From NCBI GenBank assembly GCA_002316675.1, contig DCDZ01000020.1, forward strand, positions 387 to 8,286: 7,900 nt of DNA, read 5' to 3'. The position numbers and the translations under genes are program-made. This DNA is from Tyzzerella sp. UBA1042. Lineage in GTDB: Bacteria > Bacillota > Clostridia > Lachnospirales > Anaerotignaceae. Below, piece by piece: positions 6,555 to 7,900 of this stretch (position 1 is the stretch's first letter; each line of letters opens with the position of its first letter). A model generated the notes under the pieces. The model was not told the origin of the DNA. It worked only from the letters and a program-made list of their open reading frames with translations, and made no database searches.

Positions 6555-7784
6555 ATGAATGCTTATGAAGTATTAAAGGAACGCGGTTTTATTGAACAGT
6601 TGACCCACGAGGAGGAAATCAAAGCCCTCTTTGAAAAAGGCGGCGTTACATTTTATATCGGTATTGATCCCACAGCGGACAGCCTCCATGTAGGTCATTT
6701 CTTAACGGTTATGGCAATGGCCCATATGCAGCGCTGCGGCAACCGCCCCATCTGCCTAATGGGCGGTGGCACCGGCATGATCGGCGACCCCTCCGGCAAG
6801 GCCGATATGCGTAAAATGATGACCGTAGAAACCATTGACAGCAATGTTGCCGCCATCAAAAATCAGCTTTCCCATTTTATTGACTTTCGCAACGACAGCG
6901 CCTTGATTGTCAATAATGCAGACTGGCTGAGAAACTTAAATTATATCGAATTCCTGCGGGATGTGGGCGTGCATTTTTCCGTGAACCGTATGCTCACCGC
7001 CGATTGCTTTAAGGTTAGAATGGAGAAGGATGCCGGCCTTTCCTTCTTGGAATTCAACTATATGATTATGCAGGCCTATGATTTTCTGGAGTTGCATCAG
7101 CGTCATAACTGCATCATGCAGCTGGGTGGTAACGACCAGTGGTCGAATATTATCGCTGGTGTTGAATTGATCCGCAGAAAGCTGGGGAAACCTGCTTATG
7201 GCATGACCTTCCAGCTTCTCACAAACAGCGAGGGTGTGAAAATGGGAAAAACCGTAGGCGGCGCCGTATGGTTAGACCCCGAAAAAACAACACCCTACGA
7301 GTTTTATCAGTACTGGAGAAATGTAGGGGATAAGGATGTTGAAAAATGTCTGGCACTTTTGACCTTCCTTCCCATGGAGGAAGTGCGCCGTTTGGGTGCT
7401 TTGCAAGACAGCGAAATCAATAAAGCAAAGGAAGTTTTGGCCTTTGAATTGACAAAAATCGTTCACGGAGAGACAGAGGCCGCAAAAGCCCAAGAGGCTG
7501 CCCACGCTCTTTTCGGAAAAGGCTCCGCTGCCGGCTCCGCCCCCACAACGGAACTGCCCGCTGCTGATTTTGCCGATGGCATGGATATTCTTACCCTGCT
7601 CACCACCATCGGCGTTGTGCCTTCCCGCTCCGAAGGCAGACGGGCTGTGCAGCAGGGCGGCGTAAAGCTTGGTGAACAAGCAATCAGCGATGTGGGCTTT
7701 AAAGTTACCGCAAAATTATTCACCGATGGAAAGCTGTTGGTGCAAAAAGGCAAAAAGACCTTCCATAACGTCGTTTTAAAGTAA
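6555..7784 (+). CDS. tyrS: Tyrosyl-tRNA synthetase
   Basis: This 409-residue cytoplasmic class I aminoacyl-tRNA synthetase activates tyrosine with ATP and charges tRNA-Tyr, acting as a homodimer. The start is ATG 6555, with AAAGGAG (6541-6547) seven bases before the codon. The in-frame ATG at 6549 lies one base after that site and ATG 6525 has no ribosome site, so both are rejected. The HIGH-type signature is HVGH (45-48) in PTADSLHVGH and the KMSKS-type loop is KMGKT (229-233). Tyrosine-pocket residues Y34, D38, Y169, Q173 and D176 fall at the same numbers as in the Geobacillus stearothermophilus enzyme. GGNDQWSN (191-198) is the usual active-site strand. Residues about 341-409 form the C-terminal S4-like RNA-binding domain (SRSEGRRAVQQGGVKLGE). 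The gene follows a tyrosine T-box leader, which confirms amino-acid specificity independently. No clear terminator follows. Confidence 0.97.
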   Translation: MNAYEVLKERGFIEQLTHEEEIKALFEKGGVTFYIGIDPTADSLHVGHFLTVMAMAHMQRCGNRPICLMGGGTGMIGDPSGKADMRKMMTVETIDSNVAAIKNQLSHFIDFRNDSALIVNNADWLRNLNYIEFLRDVGVHFSVNRMLTADCFKVRMEKDAGLSFLEFNYMIMQAYDFLELHQRHNCIMQLGGNDQWSNIIAGVELIRRKLGKPAYGMTFQLLTNSEGVKMGKTVGGAVWLDPEKTTPYEFYQYWRNVGDKDVEKCLALLTFLPMEEVRRLGALQDSEINKAKEVLAFELTKIVHGETEAAKAQEAAHALFGKGSAAGSAPTTELPAADFADGMDILTLLTTIGVVPSRSEGRRAVQQGGVKLGEQAISDVGFKVTAKLFTDGKLLVQKGKKTFHNVVLK

Positions 7785-7900
7785 TCTGCGTTAAAAAGAG
7801 CTGTTCCTATGAATGAACTGCCCCAGAATGTACGGACTGTACAAAAAGCGCCCCCGAATGCAAGGAAAAGGAATGAAGCAGGCTGGCACCGAACTTCCAT
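7785..7900. other. Tail after tyrS, no recognised gene or terminator
   Basis: The last 116 bases show no hairpin plus U-tract for tyrS. A five-base-pair hairpin TGTAC/GTACA (7829-7843) is followed by A residues on the plus strand, not T. A plus-strand frame opens at ATG 7809 and stays open for 30 codons to the window edge (MNELPQNVRTVQKAPPNARK and onward), but it lacks a good ribosome site. A minus-strand frame is also open across this stretch and then runs antisense through tyrS. The region contains an internal repeat and may be the edge of an intergenic repeated sequence. Confidence 0.4.
7821..7866 (+). repeat. Two diverged 16-base direct repeats, 30-base offset
   Basis: CCCCAGAATGTACGGA at 7821-7836 recurs as CCCCCGAATGCAAGGA at 7851-7866, with 13 of 16 bases identical. 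The offset of exactly 30 bases keeps them in one frame, so the plus-strand translation repeats P-Q-N-V-R and P-P-N-A-R ten residues apart. With only two copies and the window ending nearby, chance is not excluded. Confidence 0.4.

Noticed and set aside
7829..7843. TGTAC/GTACA hairpin as the tyrS terminator
   Set aside because: The stem is only five base pairs and is followed by A residues rather than a T-run on the plus strand.
7463..7900. 145-codon minus-strand ORF reaching the right edge
   Set aside because: Most of it is antisense to the well-supported tyrS coding region, and it shows no recognisable domain.

Overview
The window looks like chromosomal DNA from a low-to-mid GC Gram-positive anaerobe of the Firmicutes (Bacillota), most likely a Clostridia lineage. 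The evidence is strong AGGAGG-type ribosome sites, consensus sigma-A promoters, a T-box riboswitch in front of an aminoacyl-tRNA synthetase gene, and a large exported protein ending in S-layer homology (SLH) repeats. The species cannot be named from the sequence. No phage, insertion sequence, CRISPR array or defence operon was seen.

Layout. Positions 1-28 (minus strand) hold the 5' end of a serine tRNA gene that runs off the window. It is preceded by two consensus-like promoters in tandem (about 72-101 and 168-196), the nearer one backed by spaced A-tracts. Positions 197-437 contain no firm gene. A long bidirectional hairpin terminator (438-484) closes the gene to its right. That gene, 536-4648 on the minus strand, encodes a 1370-residue secreted protein: signal peptide, lamin-tail domain, a beta-sandwich repeat, a choice-of-anchor I beta-propeller-like domain, a Gly/Ser linker and three C-terminal SLH domains. 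A 34-codon ORF with a very good ribosome site (4727-4831, minus) lies just upstream of it in the same orientation and is the least explained item here.

On the plus strand, divergent from these, are pepT (5014-6243, tripeptide aminopeptidase) and tyrS (6555-7784, tyrosyl-tRNA synthetase). Between them is a complete tyrosine T-box leader. Its likely promoter begins inside the last codons of pepT; it has a TAC specifier, an antiterminator and a competing terminator. The final 116 bases after tyrS hold no recognised gene or terminator, but they contain a diverged direct repeat with a 30-base offset.

How the parts relate. tyrS is controlled by tRNA-Tyr charging through the T-box. pepT releases amino acids from tripeptides in the cytoplasm, so the two plus-strand genes share a loose amino-acid-supply theme, but the separate promoter and conditional terminator indicate independent control. 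The SLH protein is a cell-wall-attached surface protein and seems functionally unrelated. Most of the window is ordinary housekeeping sequence. The points worth a second look are the small ORF at 4727-4831, the domain combination of the surface protein, and the unexplained tail after tyrS.
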